Assembly (NCBI GenBank): GCA_039111635.1
Contig: JBCAQO010000008.1
Coordinates: forward strand, 2,790,001-2,854,000
Direction: 5' to 3'
Length of the DNA stretch: 64,000 nt
Origin: Heterobasidion occidentale
Taxonomy: Eukaryota; Basidiomycota; Agaricomycetes; Russulales; Bondarzewiaceae
The translations under genes and the position numbers were made by a program. This document shows positions 23,001 to 31,338 of the stretch, piece after piece; position 1 is the stretch's first letter; each line of letters begins with the position of its first letter. The notes under the pieces were generated by a model, which ran no database searches, had not been told where the DNA came from, and worked only from the letters and a program-made list of their open reading frames with translations.

Positions 23001-24583
23001 AGGAATTTACTTGGCCAGGAATATCAAACACAGTTCACCAATATGTGGAAGGATGTGCCATCTGTCAATCCACCAAGAACGACACACATCCTACCATGGT
23101 ACCATTACAACCAACAGAAATCCCAGATCGACCCTTCGGAACAATAACCATGGACTTTATTACAGATCTACCAGAATCAAATGGATACGACTCGCTACAT
23201 GTAGTAACCGATCGATTCACCAAAACCGCAGTAATAACTCCATGCCTGAAAACTATCGACTCTGATGGAACAGCCAAAATCTTGCTAGAAAACACCTGGA
23301 GACGCTATGGACTGCCAGATAAAATCATATCGGATAGAGGAACTCAATTCGCTTCAAAAGTAGCGCAAGCCCTGCTCAAAGAATTAGGAATCAAATCTGC
23401 TTTAAGCACAGCCTATCACCCGCAGACGGACGGTGCTACGGAACGAATGAATCAGGAACTAGAACAATATCTAAGAGCATTTTGCAGCTCTTCACAAGAC
23501 GATTGGGCCGGACTAATCCCCTATGCGGAATACGCCCACAACACCCATCAGCACTCAGCCACGCAGAAGTCACCATTTGAACTTCTCCATGGATATCAAC
23601 CACGGGCTTACCCAGCCATCATCGGAAACACGAATGTCCCCACAGCCGACGCTCGCCTCGAAGCTCTGCAACGTGCTAGGAAGGAAGCACAAGCCAGCCT
23701 CGAAATAGCAGCCGAAGCCATGAGGATACAGCACGACCGTTTTGGAACGGACCTGCCGCCTTTCAAGAAAGGAGATCAAGTATGGCTCGATGGGAAGAAC
23801 ATCCACACCGATCACCCATCAGAGAAACTGAGACCCAAACGCTTTGGGCCATTTGAAATCATTGACACCATAGGAAATGTCAACTTCAGGTTGAAACTGC
23901 CCAACAGCTGGAAGCGCATTCACGACGTCTTCCATGCGAGTCGACTCACGCCCTACAAGGAAAATGAGGTCTATGGTCCGAACTACCCTAAACCGGCTCC
24001 GGACCTGATCGAAGGGCAAGAAGAATTCGAAGTTGAAGCCATTGTCGGAGCCAGGCACTTCGGACGATGGAAGATCCTGCAGTACCTGATCAAATGGAAG
24101 GGCTACCCAGAATCGGACAACTCTTGGGAAGCCGCGGCAAATGTCACTAACGCACAAGAAGCCATAAAGGACTTCTACCGCCGGCACCCTCGAGCGGTCA
24201 AAGGAATGGAAGCCTCCATTCTGGCCCTGGTGATCGAATTAGAACTCAACAGGGTAGCCGAAGAAGATCAAATCAGAAAGAAGCTCGAGAAGCATCCGAT
24301 CGGAAAGAAGCTTCTCGCCACAGGATTAGCTATTCCCCAGATCATGGAAGAGATCAACAAACGAATGACGCAGCTAAAGAGGCCGCCCCTGGTTCCTCGA
24401 TCAAAAGTGCCACCACCGACGATCAACGATCGAGAAGCGCAGCCAAAGAAGCCCAATATAGACTCGTCTCGATCAAAGCTACAGCAGAAGCGATCGGACA
24501 ACTCTAATTGGCGGACTCAAGCATACCAGGAGCTACAAAAGCAGACCAACCGAGGATTGGCATGGCCAGGAAAACGGCTATGA
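20063..24583 (+). CDS. pol: E1 Pol: protease, reverse transcriptase, RNase H, integrase, chromodomain
   Basis: The frame is intact for about 1,500 residues. Counting from codon 20090, the protease site ALVDSGATG has its aspartate at residue 62. RT follows with KNGKLRPVMDYRKLN and the catalytic YMDD at 554-557. RNase H has FRIECDASDFATGAVLSQ near 700. The integrase zinc finger ends in CAICQ near 990, and the D-D-E core is in TMDFITDL, SDRGTQF and HPQTDGATERMNQ (about 1020-1125). A GPF module lies near 1250 and a chromodomain (EFEVEAIVG...LIKWKGYPESDNSWE) at about 1313-1360, which targets integration to chromatin marks. A helical tail includes HPIGKKLLATG. There is no ATG at the start, and the frame connects to gag by a -1 slip. 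All catalytic residues are present, so it could be active. Confidence 0.95.
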   Translation, partial: LKPLPSAADVESSILAGNWYTPLASKDTDQEHGHPDVLYLSEMKSHGAPSLRLETMLIGKNRKAATQALVDSGATGIFMHPRFVEAHRITTHKTPTPIPVSTVQNTEFKGGPITRFAKLKLQVLGEKGGSHTESARFYIAEIGKEDVILGTDWLLEHNPEVDWHAYGLHFTRCPPSCQIKGGPVKARRATRKPGHPKPSIRRMETVPQTGDYSIPVQKPGKAVPGRKVGNTTVPHPRTIPTSPEFTTRRLNAERLKARTRNYKVPTWAEEDVPEDGDGLPALPSKDLEEDGVYLVRCLDTGTLQALELYNDSEEGVDIHRAETTELPYANTPAQGSKPAKAPTGKQTKHTNSQRLAEEAAKGKPELSFEEIVPKEYWNYRKVFEGRPKGQLPPSRPWDHKIEIKEGMDHSLKPKLYSLSPGEQVELKKFIDENLQKGFIRESKSHMASPFFFIKKKNGKLRPVMDYRKLNEVTIKNKYPLPIIQELLDLLAEAAYFSLMDVDTGYNNIRMKEGSEKLAAFVTNLGMYEPLVMFFGLTNSPATFQTMMNALFKDLIYAGLVAIYMDDILVFSKTLDDHIKTVRKVLQILQDNDLYLQPSKCHFHKKKIDYLGYVISHGHLEMDPIKVAGIMDWPTPGKVKEVQSFLGFCNFYRRFIKDYSKIARPLFELTQKERTWDWTPACEEAFQTLKRIFTESPVLVMPDTRNPFRIECDASDFATGAVLSQVAKDGKWHPCAYISKSLSPTERNYPIYDKELLAVVRAFEAWRHYLEGADHPVDVWTDHKNLEWFRSSQKLNRRQARWSLYLSRFDYKLTHKAGVTNKSDGLSRRPDHKKGVEFDNSGETLLEPKLFNNTEKIRRPFAEINAINTDNSWDPHQILHIRATGRGGVTIIDDDLRKRIIEENRKDEWLLETLAKIKTLGPRNMKKGLQEWNEEEGLVLHRGKIYVPRNEQLRQDIIKLNHDNLAAGHPGQRGTLALVGQEFTWPGISNTVHQYVEGCAICQSTKNDTHPTMVPLQPTEIPDRPFGTITMDFITDLPESNGYDSLHVVTDRFTKTAVITPCLKTIDSDGTAKILLENTWRRYGLPDKIISDRGTQFASKVAQALLKELGIKSALSTAYHPQTDGATERMNQELEQYLRAFCSSSQDDWAGLIPYAEYAHNTHQHSATQKSPFELLHGYQPRAYPAIIGNTNVPTADARLEALQRARKEAQASLEIAAEAMRIQHDRFGTDLPPFKKGDQVWLDGKNIHTDHPSEKLRPKRFGPFEIIDTIGNVNFRLKLPNSWKRIHDVFHASRLTPYKENEVYGPNYPKPAPDLIEGQEEFEVEAIVGARHFGRWKILQYLIKWKGYPESDNSWEAAANVTNAQEAIKDFYRRHPRAVKGMEASILALVIELELNRVAEEDQIRKKLEKHPIGKKLLATGLAIPQIMEEINKRMTQLKRPPLVPRSKVPPPTINDREAQPKKPNIDSSRSKLQQKRSDNSNWRTQAYQELQKQTNRGLAWPGKRL

Positions 24584-24726
24584 CCCCTTTCGACCCCACT
24601 CTATCCACAGTAGCCGTTTATACCATCGTCGCGACTCTTGCTCTCACCGCTGTCTCCATCGCTATCGCCCTTGTCCTCGGATCCCTTCACGCCGCTGCCA
24701 CCATTGGCATCTCCTCAGCTGTATAA
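24562..24726 (+). CDS. E1 small single-pass membrane peptide, 54 residues
   Basis: I do not recognise this peptide. It starts with ATG inside the last codons of pol, in another frame, and ends at 24726. After a short polar start (MARKTAMTPFDPTLS) comes a long hydrophobic stretch (TVAVYTIVATLALTAV through ALVLGSLHAAATIGI) that would span a membrane once. E2 carries the same frame at 38576-38740 with very few changes, mostly silent or conservative. This is not the usual chromovirus gene set. It might act like a viroporin or an envelope remnant, but that is speculation. The overlap with pol suggests translation by reinitiation or from the same RNA as the next ORF. Confidence 0.55.
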   Translation: MARKTAMTPFDPTLSTVAVYTIVATLALTAVSIAIALVLGSLHAAATIGISSAV

Positions 24727-24728
24727 AA
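24722..24728 (+). promoter_or_regulatory. Internal TATA box before the E1 post-pol ORF
   Basis: TATAAAA overlaps the stop codon of the small membrane ORF and lies 57 bp upstream of the ATG at 24779. The same TATAAAAG sequence and spacing are kept in E2. It could drive a separate short RNA for the last ORF. Confidence 0.5.
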
Positions 24729-24778
24729 GACACACCACGTCAGGCAGAGACGTTCCTCAGCATCCCAGCTACAATTGA

Positions 24779-26454
24779 ATGTCCCTCGCCCCTGCACAAC
24801 TCCTCTTAGCTCACTCCCCACGCTACATCCTCAGTAACATCAGAATGACTTCTGCCACGACCTCCCCTCATGCTTCCAACCCTTCCTCCCCCAACCCATT
24901 CCTCCTCCGCACGGTCTCCCCTTCCACCACCACACCCACGCTAGTAGACGACACGGACTTGGAATACGATGACGAAGACGACATCCCTGCGGAAGGCGTT
25001 CCCGTCGCTGACCCCCTCACGGAGTTTGTCATTCCTCGCTTCCCAGCCGAAATGACGAACGCACACATCGCCGTCCCTCCGTTGATTTTTGCCGTTCACA
25101 ACGAAAACCCTCGCTTCCGCATCCGGGCCATCCCCAACCCCCCTCACGACCTCCGTCTCTACCAGGATCTGAAGACGAACAATAGCGTATACCACATTAC
25201 GCTGGCCAAGGACGAGGCCCCCATCATCCTGAATCAGCCGGGTTTGAAGGATCCCTGCACGTTCCTTTTCTATTTACAGCAAGCAGTCTGGGCGCAAGCT
25301 TATCAAGTATTCTCCGGACCACTCACCCAGCACCAGTCCATCCTCCTTTCCAACCTCACCGTCACCTCCTATCGGATGAAGGGGATAATAAATCTCCCTG
25401 CCATCCGCAACGACATGATTAACTTCAGGCTAGGCGGGATCTTTACCAGTAGCTCGGTCTTCATCCAGACACACACTATACCAGAGTGGCTCGACGTACT
25501 GGCTCGGATCCGCTACAAGGAAAACACGGTTTGGTGGTTTCGTCTAACAGGGCATAATGGAGCACGTCTTGAGATCGAAGAATACGTCCCTAAAGGACTA
25601 TTGCCAACTCGCTCTTTCCCTCTGAACAGTCGCGGACATCACCCCGTTGCAAGCTACTGGCCCGGCGGAAGAGTCCCTGAGGATGACGTCAGGCCCTGGG
25701 TCATGACGAAGCCCGACATACGGGAACCGGGTTTTCATCGGATCAGCATTGAAGAACCCATGGCCGTTGATCCCCCAGCGGTCCCGGAACCTGACCTCCC
25801 AGCTGCCGAACCCTTTCGGCCCACGGACGAGGAAACCGCTGAATTCATGCGGCCCAGCAGTCCCCCTTACGATCCCGAACAAGTCGTCCGGGATCGCCAA
25901 GTACTTCGCCCGCTACCCCGGTACCACCCCCGTCATCCCCTACTGTGCCCCCATCCCCCCCCCTACTCGGCGACGATCTCACCCATCCTATCGTTGTCAA
26001 CGAAGCCTCCCCCCAGTCTCCGGACGTTCCTGTCGCGACAGACAAAGGATGGCCCGCGGATGCAATGGATTCAGAAAACGTCTGGCCTACCCCGACGACT
26101 CTTCCACCTCCTTCACCCTCCGAGCCCGAAACCCGTTCCTGCTGGGAGTGCGGACGCACCGGCCATGTCGTCGTGGGATGTCCAATCACGAGCATTAGAC
26201 AGAGAACGGATGTTACGGCGCGCGGCTTTATACGGGACTATGACAGACACCGCGCACAATCTCGTCAACTCCGTTTACAGATGGATCGCGCGGCTGAAGA
26301 ATATGGGTACCACAAACAGACGTTGGAGCACATGATCGACACCGCCAACTGGACAGGGTATCCCACTCGCACCATCCCTACCTTCGACGAGAAACATCCA
26401 AGGGAGCCGCCTCCCACCGTTGGTGCCCCTGCCAAACGCCGAAGACTTGTATAG
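24779..26454 (+). pseudogene. E1 post-pol ORF3 with C-terminal CCHC knuckle (about 558 residues, one frameshift)
   Basis: This extra gene lies between pol and the 3' LTR. The first frame (24779-25920) encodes an acidic start (VDDTDLEYDDEDDIPAEG), then a globular-looking region (LTEFVIPRFPAEM, TFLFYLQQAVWAQAYQVF, SYRMKGIINLPAIRNDMINF, GARLEIEEYVPKGLLPT). A proline-rich linker follows. One extra C near 25916 shifts the frame. The second part (to 26454) holds the knuckle CWECGRTGHVVVGC, a helical segment (RQLRLQMDRAAEEYGY) and a basic end, PAKRRRLV, that resembles a nuclear localisation signal. E2 has the same gene without this particular shift. No known family is recognised. A nucleic-acid-binding accessory protein is a reasonable guess. 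Confidence 0.7.
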
Positions 26455-26465
26455 AGAGGGGGTAG
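26455..26465 (+). promoter_or_regulatory. E1 polypurine tract
   Basis: AGAGGGGGTAG lies directly before the 3' LTR, the expected primer for plus-strand DNA synthesis. E2 has the same tract on the minus strand at about 36840-36850. Confidence 0.8.
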
Positions 26466-27299
26466 TGTTAGGACCGCGTCCTAACACGTGCTTCGCACAT
26501 GAGTGGATGGGCTGGTCAAGTGCTTCGGACGTGTTACAGACTCGGACCGTTCTCGTTGATTCCTTAACATTTACATGCTGACGCATGAACGCTGACTTCT
26601 AGTTCCTGATCCTTGATGTGGACAGACATTGGTTCCTGACCCTGTTCCTGGTTCCTGATCGATCGAAGATGTGGACAGACATTAGTGATCGGATTACTAT
26701 ATTTAGTTATATGACAGGTCGATGACATATCTTAGCTTACGGATCTCGATCGTTGACTTCGGTACCTGAGAAGTGCACAGACCAGATCGTGATCCGGCCC
26801 TAGATACTTCTTTGTATATATAGGCGAGATGAGCTTCTAAGAAGCTCAGCTCGTTCACACTGTAATACACTCGATCTCTGCACTGCACCCGGCGTCTGGC
26901 TACCTTCCTAGCCCACGCTTCGTGATCTCTGTCAGATCTGAGAAACTCATTGCACGGTCTGACGAAGCACTGGACTCGTCTCCCTTCCCTCCCCTCCCTC
27001 TACTCATCCGCTTCTATACCGGATTAGCTGCCTTCCGCGTTCTCAGCTGGACACCCCCTCGTGTCATCTGTTGGACAGGAGAAGATCATCCGGTTCCTCC
27101 TCATCATCGAGAAGACCTCGAAGATCACCTTCTCAATCTATTTGAGAACCAAGCCGACAGCGACCCCGAGTTCCTCGAAAGAGCCCAAAGATGATCCATC
27201 GTCTTTATCCGTTGGAGTCTACGACTATACGAACCAGTGGAGGTTTAGCCTAGGGACCCCTTCGTGCATCGGTGCACGTGATAGGTCTACGACCTAACA
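26466..27299 (+). repeat. E1 3' LTR
   Basis: Nearly identical to the 5' LTR, with about five substitutions and one or two single-base indels. Followed by the target duplication ACTTT at 27300-27304. Confidence 0.95.
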
Positions 27300-27304
27300 A
27301 CTTT

Positions 27305-29187
27305 CCTGAATTCAGACTCTTTCCGTTTGAAAGAATCTAGAAGATGAGTGTAATGAAGAGACAAGACCAGGATATCAGACTAATAGGTGTTGAACTTGGT
27401 GTTTTCAGAGCTTCCTGACTGATACAGATTCAGACATTTTCTGACCAGATCAGACTCAGAACTAACTCAACGTCCCGTTTGGACTAACACAGCTTTAGAC
27501 TTATCAGAAGATACTTGGTGCTGACTTTAGAGACTTCAGTGATTAGTGAAGACTACCTTACAAGGTAAAGATGACTTTACAGGGCAAGAGCAACTTCAAC
27601 AACATGGGCAACAAACTACTTATATTTCAGGGCACATACACTCCTCTTTTATGTGTTTCTAGAGAGGCTGTGCATGAGACCTGGATTTGGGTATTTACAG
27701 ATGTATCTAGGTGCTAAAGATTCTAGAATGAAGTGTCTGGTTTAAACTAAAATAGAGTAGGCTTTCCTAGATTCCTCCAGAGCATGGCCTGGAATTATTC
27801 CAGATTCTCTATTGGTTGCCTAAGCAGCTCTAGGTTCTCCAGCCTCTCGATTCCTCATCCGCCTACTAAGCCATTACAAAGCCTCTCAGTGCATTAGAAA
27901 GCGCACAAGGTCCATGCAATTCTGTAAGAGTCTAGATCAGTTTGGCTCCACTTCGGTCCCTCCTAGGCTTCATCCAGTCCATTAAAATAGCACCAAGACA
28001 GCTTTGTTAATGAATATAGATACTTTAAGTCCCTGATAAGTCAAGGTTTAACGAAAGACAGCTACATATATTCACAAATATAGATCAAAATGTCTATCCA
28101 CATCCTGAGCATGAGACTGGAGCCAAGTGAGAGTGTGATACCTGAAACGTAAAGACTGTATGATTTTAGGGAAAGAAATAAACAAGAAACACTAGACTAA
28201 AGGAATAAGAAATTAATGAATTATAAATGGATGAAGCGTTCATGGCCTAGCAAATCGACGAAAGATCATCTTTGGTCTAGACTTGCACAGTCATTTCTTC
28301 TTATGGAACAATCTTGGAAAACATCCTGCCAAGACACAAACTTGTTTGCGTCGTGACACCACTTGCCCGATGATACTCATGGTTGCCTCAGTCAACATCT
28401 CTGAAGCGGATTTTCTTCTGCGTCACATTTGAAGCTGCTCGCAAGAGCGACATGTCCTCTGCTTGCATGCCCCCATGCCAAAAGCTTAACAAAGGTGATG
28501 AATACTTGTCATCAGCGAGAAGGCATTCTAGACACGCATCATACGTTCAAGCTTATCGGACAACAAGAAGGATATCAAGTTGAAAGACGGTGCCCTTCTT
28601 GGAATACTGGACCGAGAATCAAGGAAGTTGAATTAAGTTTTGGAAGACTGACTGCTTTTCCAGATCGATATCCAACTACGGGGTAGTCCAGGGTAGTCCT
28701 CGTGCTCTATGTGGTAAAAGAAGTAGATCAAATGTTGGTCTAGGAGGCGAGACCAAGCCTGAAGCATCCAAGACTGAGCAATATGTGGGCACGCTCAAGT
28801 AATCACAAGAGGGTCAATGCACAGTCCTTGTTTTTGTTCTCATCAGGTGCCGTTTGGGACAATGCGCGCAGCTCGTTCCTGATATTTGTCCCCCATGTTT
28901 TGATCACCACAGCGTTTGTGACGGCATCCTCAGAAACCTTACTTATCTTCATTGGCGACCATTTCTCACAGAGTTACGAGAAACAGCACTAATGAACCCA
29001 AGGTAGTGCCGTTCGAAGCAAGGATGTGTGGCTGATATTAATGATTACTAGGGTATAGGCTTCTCCACACCAAACTTCATGTCTTCAGACCGGAGTGATG
29101 TCCTCCGCGAGGTCATCTCAACTTGACATCGCGCCGACAACAAACATTGCCTCACGCCAACTCCCATCGTGCTTCACAACCTAGCTT
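27305..29187. other. Unassigned host sequence between E1 and the FAD-monooxygenase relic
   Basis: About 1.9 kb of comparatively AT-rich sequence. Open frames are short and unconvincing (for example 28383-28583 and 28783-28992). No RNA gene, LTR or splice pattern is recognisable. Confidence 0.4.
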
Positions 29188-29849
29188 GCTATATAAAGCA
29201 CAGATTCTCTTTGTTTCCCCTACATCTTCCACAGCTCTCTGCTGTCTCTCTGTTATTTTACACGCCTTCACTGGATAGATAAGATATCTCAAGCTCAATC
29301 GCAACTGTTGAACAAAAGTCTCTATGAGCTTGGATTTGCTCAGACGTTCCCCAAGGACTCATCTGGAATTAGCATCATCATCGTTGGCTACGGCTTTGCT
29401 AGCCTGGTTTGTGCTATTGAGTCTTTCAGGAAGGGCCATTTGGTTGTCATACTTGAGAAGGATCTGGAACATAGACAGCTCAGTACACCATCATTCAACC
29501 TTTTTCTAGATTCAAAGTCTAAGCACTGACATTTTTTTCTCCAGGCGATGTGCATTTATACCACGGCCTTGATTGCCATGATCAGCTTTGATATCACTAC
29601 TGACTCCTCACCTGTTGTTGTAGATCATCGCGCTTGATCTGAATTTGGGCCCTTTCATTGACCGTTGGGGTCTGCATGACATACATGCTTCTTCCTCCCG
29701 TTTATAGGTCTCCTCACCTCCTGACATTGTCATCGCACTCAAATAGCCTTTGGCCAGTCTGCGGACATGCAGAATATGTACACTTTCACAACTACAAGGG
29801 AGAACTAGTTCAGAAGGAGACTTTTCCCAAGCACTCTATGGAACGCATG
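29188..29849 (+). pseudogene. FAD-dependent monooxygenase relic truncated by the E4 insertion
   Basis: A TATATAAAG promoter element at about 29191 precedes a coding-like stretch. Residues SGISIIIVGYGFASLVCAIE and KGHLVVILEKD match the N-terminal FAD-binding fold of fungal aromatic or salicylate-type hydroxylases, but the GXGXXG glycines are partly lost (GYGFAS). Further along, a CAG acceptor before GCGATGTG, a GPFIDRWGLHD-like segment and YVHFHNYKGELVQKETFPKH fit the following exons of the same family. No in-frame ATG is seen, and the remainder is missing because the LTR of E4 begins at 29850. The gene is dead here. The rest, if it survives, lies beyond the right edge of the window. Confidence 0.6.
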
Positions 29850-30513
29850 TGTTACGAACTGCTCGTTCGATAACCCAAGAGTAACAGGTTCTTCCCTAGG
29901 TCGCACAATGGACTGAGTGGTGGGGGTGGTCTCGACTGTATCAGACAATGATACAGGAAGGAATAATGTTGATTCTACCGCAGCAAGACGGTAGGGAACA
30001 AAGGTTTACACAGTAAAAAGACTGTGTAGGAACGAGGTGTTCGTGTCTTCCTATACGAACAGAACAAGGTTCTGTATGTGAAGATACAGAAAGAACAAGG
30101 AGAATAGACTGAAGATCCTCAGCCTATTCTATGGGCCTTATATACTGTATAGGGTCTAGGGTAAGAGTCCGTATGCTTCTCCGGGTACCCATCCCAGGAG
30201 AGCTGTGGTCGCCGTCTCTCTCAGCCGGTGCCTACTCTTGTACTTCTCCAGTCGCACCTATCCATCCTGGTGCGACGAGGTGCTTACCCATAAGCCCTAA
30301 GCCCATGGCATGTGAATGCCTATCTTATCTTCCGCTGTACCCATGACCCTTCCCATATATCCTATACCGATGTCTTGAAGAACCATCGGTCCAGTCGGAT
30401 CATAAGGACACGCCAAACCTTGATGTACGCTCCGTAGTGGAGCCGCTAGCATGTGATGCTTGAACCATCAGATAGACCAGCCCCGACGGGCTCCAATTGG
30501 TCAAGTCATAACA
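29850..30513 (-). repeat. E4 3' LTR
   Basis: The 664-bp sequence reads TGTTATGACT...GTTCGTAACA on the minus strand. AAAGGGGGTAA, a polypurine tract, lies directly upstream (30514-30524 on the plus strand). It contains AGTATATAAGGCCC as promoter and the GGCATTCACATGCC hairpin, both shared with the relic LTR at 16132-16586. Confidence 0.8.
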
Positions 30514-31338
30514 TTACCCCCTTTCTAGGTCCCAACTCCTGAGGGGACTACTCGCCTCCGCGAGCCTCATCGTCTTTCCGTCAGCAATTTGTTTCTTGAC
30601 CCATGAGACCAGATGCGACTTCTGGTATGACTTCGTTTTGGGGTGAAGCTTGACTTACGTCGCTGGATCACCTAGGAGTTTTCCGTCTCCGTTGACTTCA
30701 TTTGATATGGATACCTAGCAATATCGCCACAATATTGCGTCTTCTCCCGATGTTTTCCTTCATTGGATGTTTTGATGCGAGGCAGTTCCTTGAGTCAAAA
30801 GGCAACCCCTCGAAGCAGGACTCCCTGCTTGTGTTTGGTAAGCCAGTGCAGCTCTGGCTGTGTCAAAGAAGGTGCTGATGCGAATGATTTAATGGATGAG
30901 TTAGAACTCGTCTGTGGATGGGTGTGTGTGTTGTTCTTCAGAAATGCCGAAGGCATGTTTCAGTGTTTCCAGGATAGATCTTCATCTCCGTGATGATCTC
31001 CGGTATCGAGGGGACTCCAGGTGTGTGGGTTGATTGCTTTTCTAAGGCTTAGGCCCACCAACCTATCAAGAATAGACAGTTCTTGACTGTTTTGAGTCCG
31101 GCAAGACCCCTTTGAAGATCCCTAACTCTGTCAGCCCCATACGGTGGCCGTCCTGGTTAGAGATTGGTGTTTGTCCAGAGTTTGTTTGTCACATGGGAGC
31201 GAGCATGCAGCCACGCTCCACGTATCAAACACGAGGTAAGGATTTTGAAGAATAGACTTTGAACCCATGGTTTCTTGAGTAAACCATGGTATCCACCTTG
31301 ATGGTAATTATTTGGGGTCAGCGTAAGGTATGTCCTGG
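30514..31338. other. E4 3' non-coding region, LTR-proximal part
   Basis: Begins with the polypurine tract. The rest shows no coding frame of interest and no recognised motif. It leads into the hairpin array. Confidence 0.4.

Larger units (their letters stand above)
16905..27299 (+). mobile_element. E1: full-length Ty3/gypsy chromovirus with post-pol reading frames
   Basis: A complete element of 10,395 bp has LTRs at both ends (833 and 834 bp) and a perfect 5-bp target duplication ACTTT at 16900-16904 and 27300-27304. The order is LTR, pre-gag, gag, pol (protease, RT, RNase H, integrase, chromodomain), a small membrane ORF, a CCHC-containing ORF, polypurine tract, LTR. The two LTRs differ at only about six sites, so insertion was recent. 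gag and pol are intact. The pre-gag region (stops and a shift) and the last ORF (one inserted C) carry lesions. E2 at 36022-46409 is a second copy of the same family. Confidence 0.95.

Noticed and set aside
29850..30513. LTR of a copia-type element
   Set aside because: The adjoining minus-strand coding region has gypsy order (RT before integrase) and a chromodomain, so the LTR is better assigned to E4.
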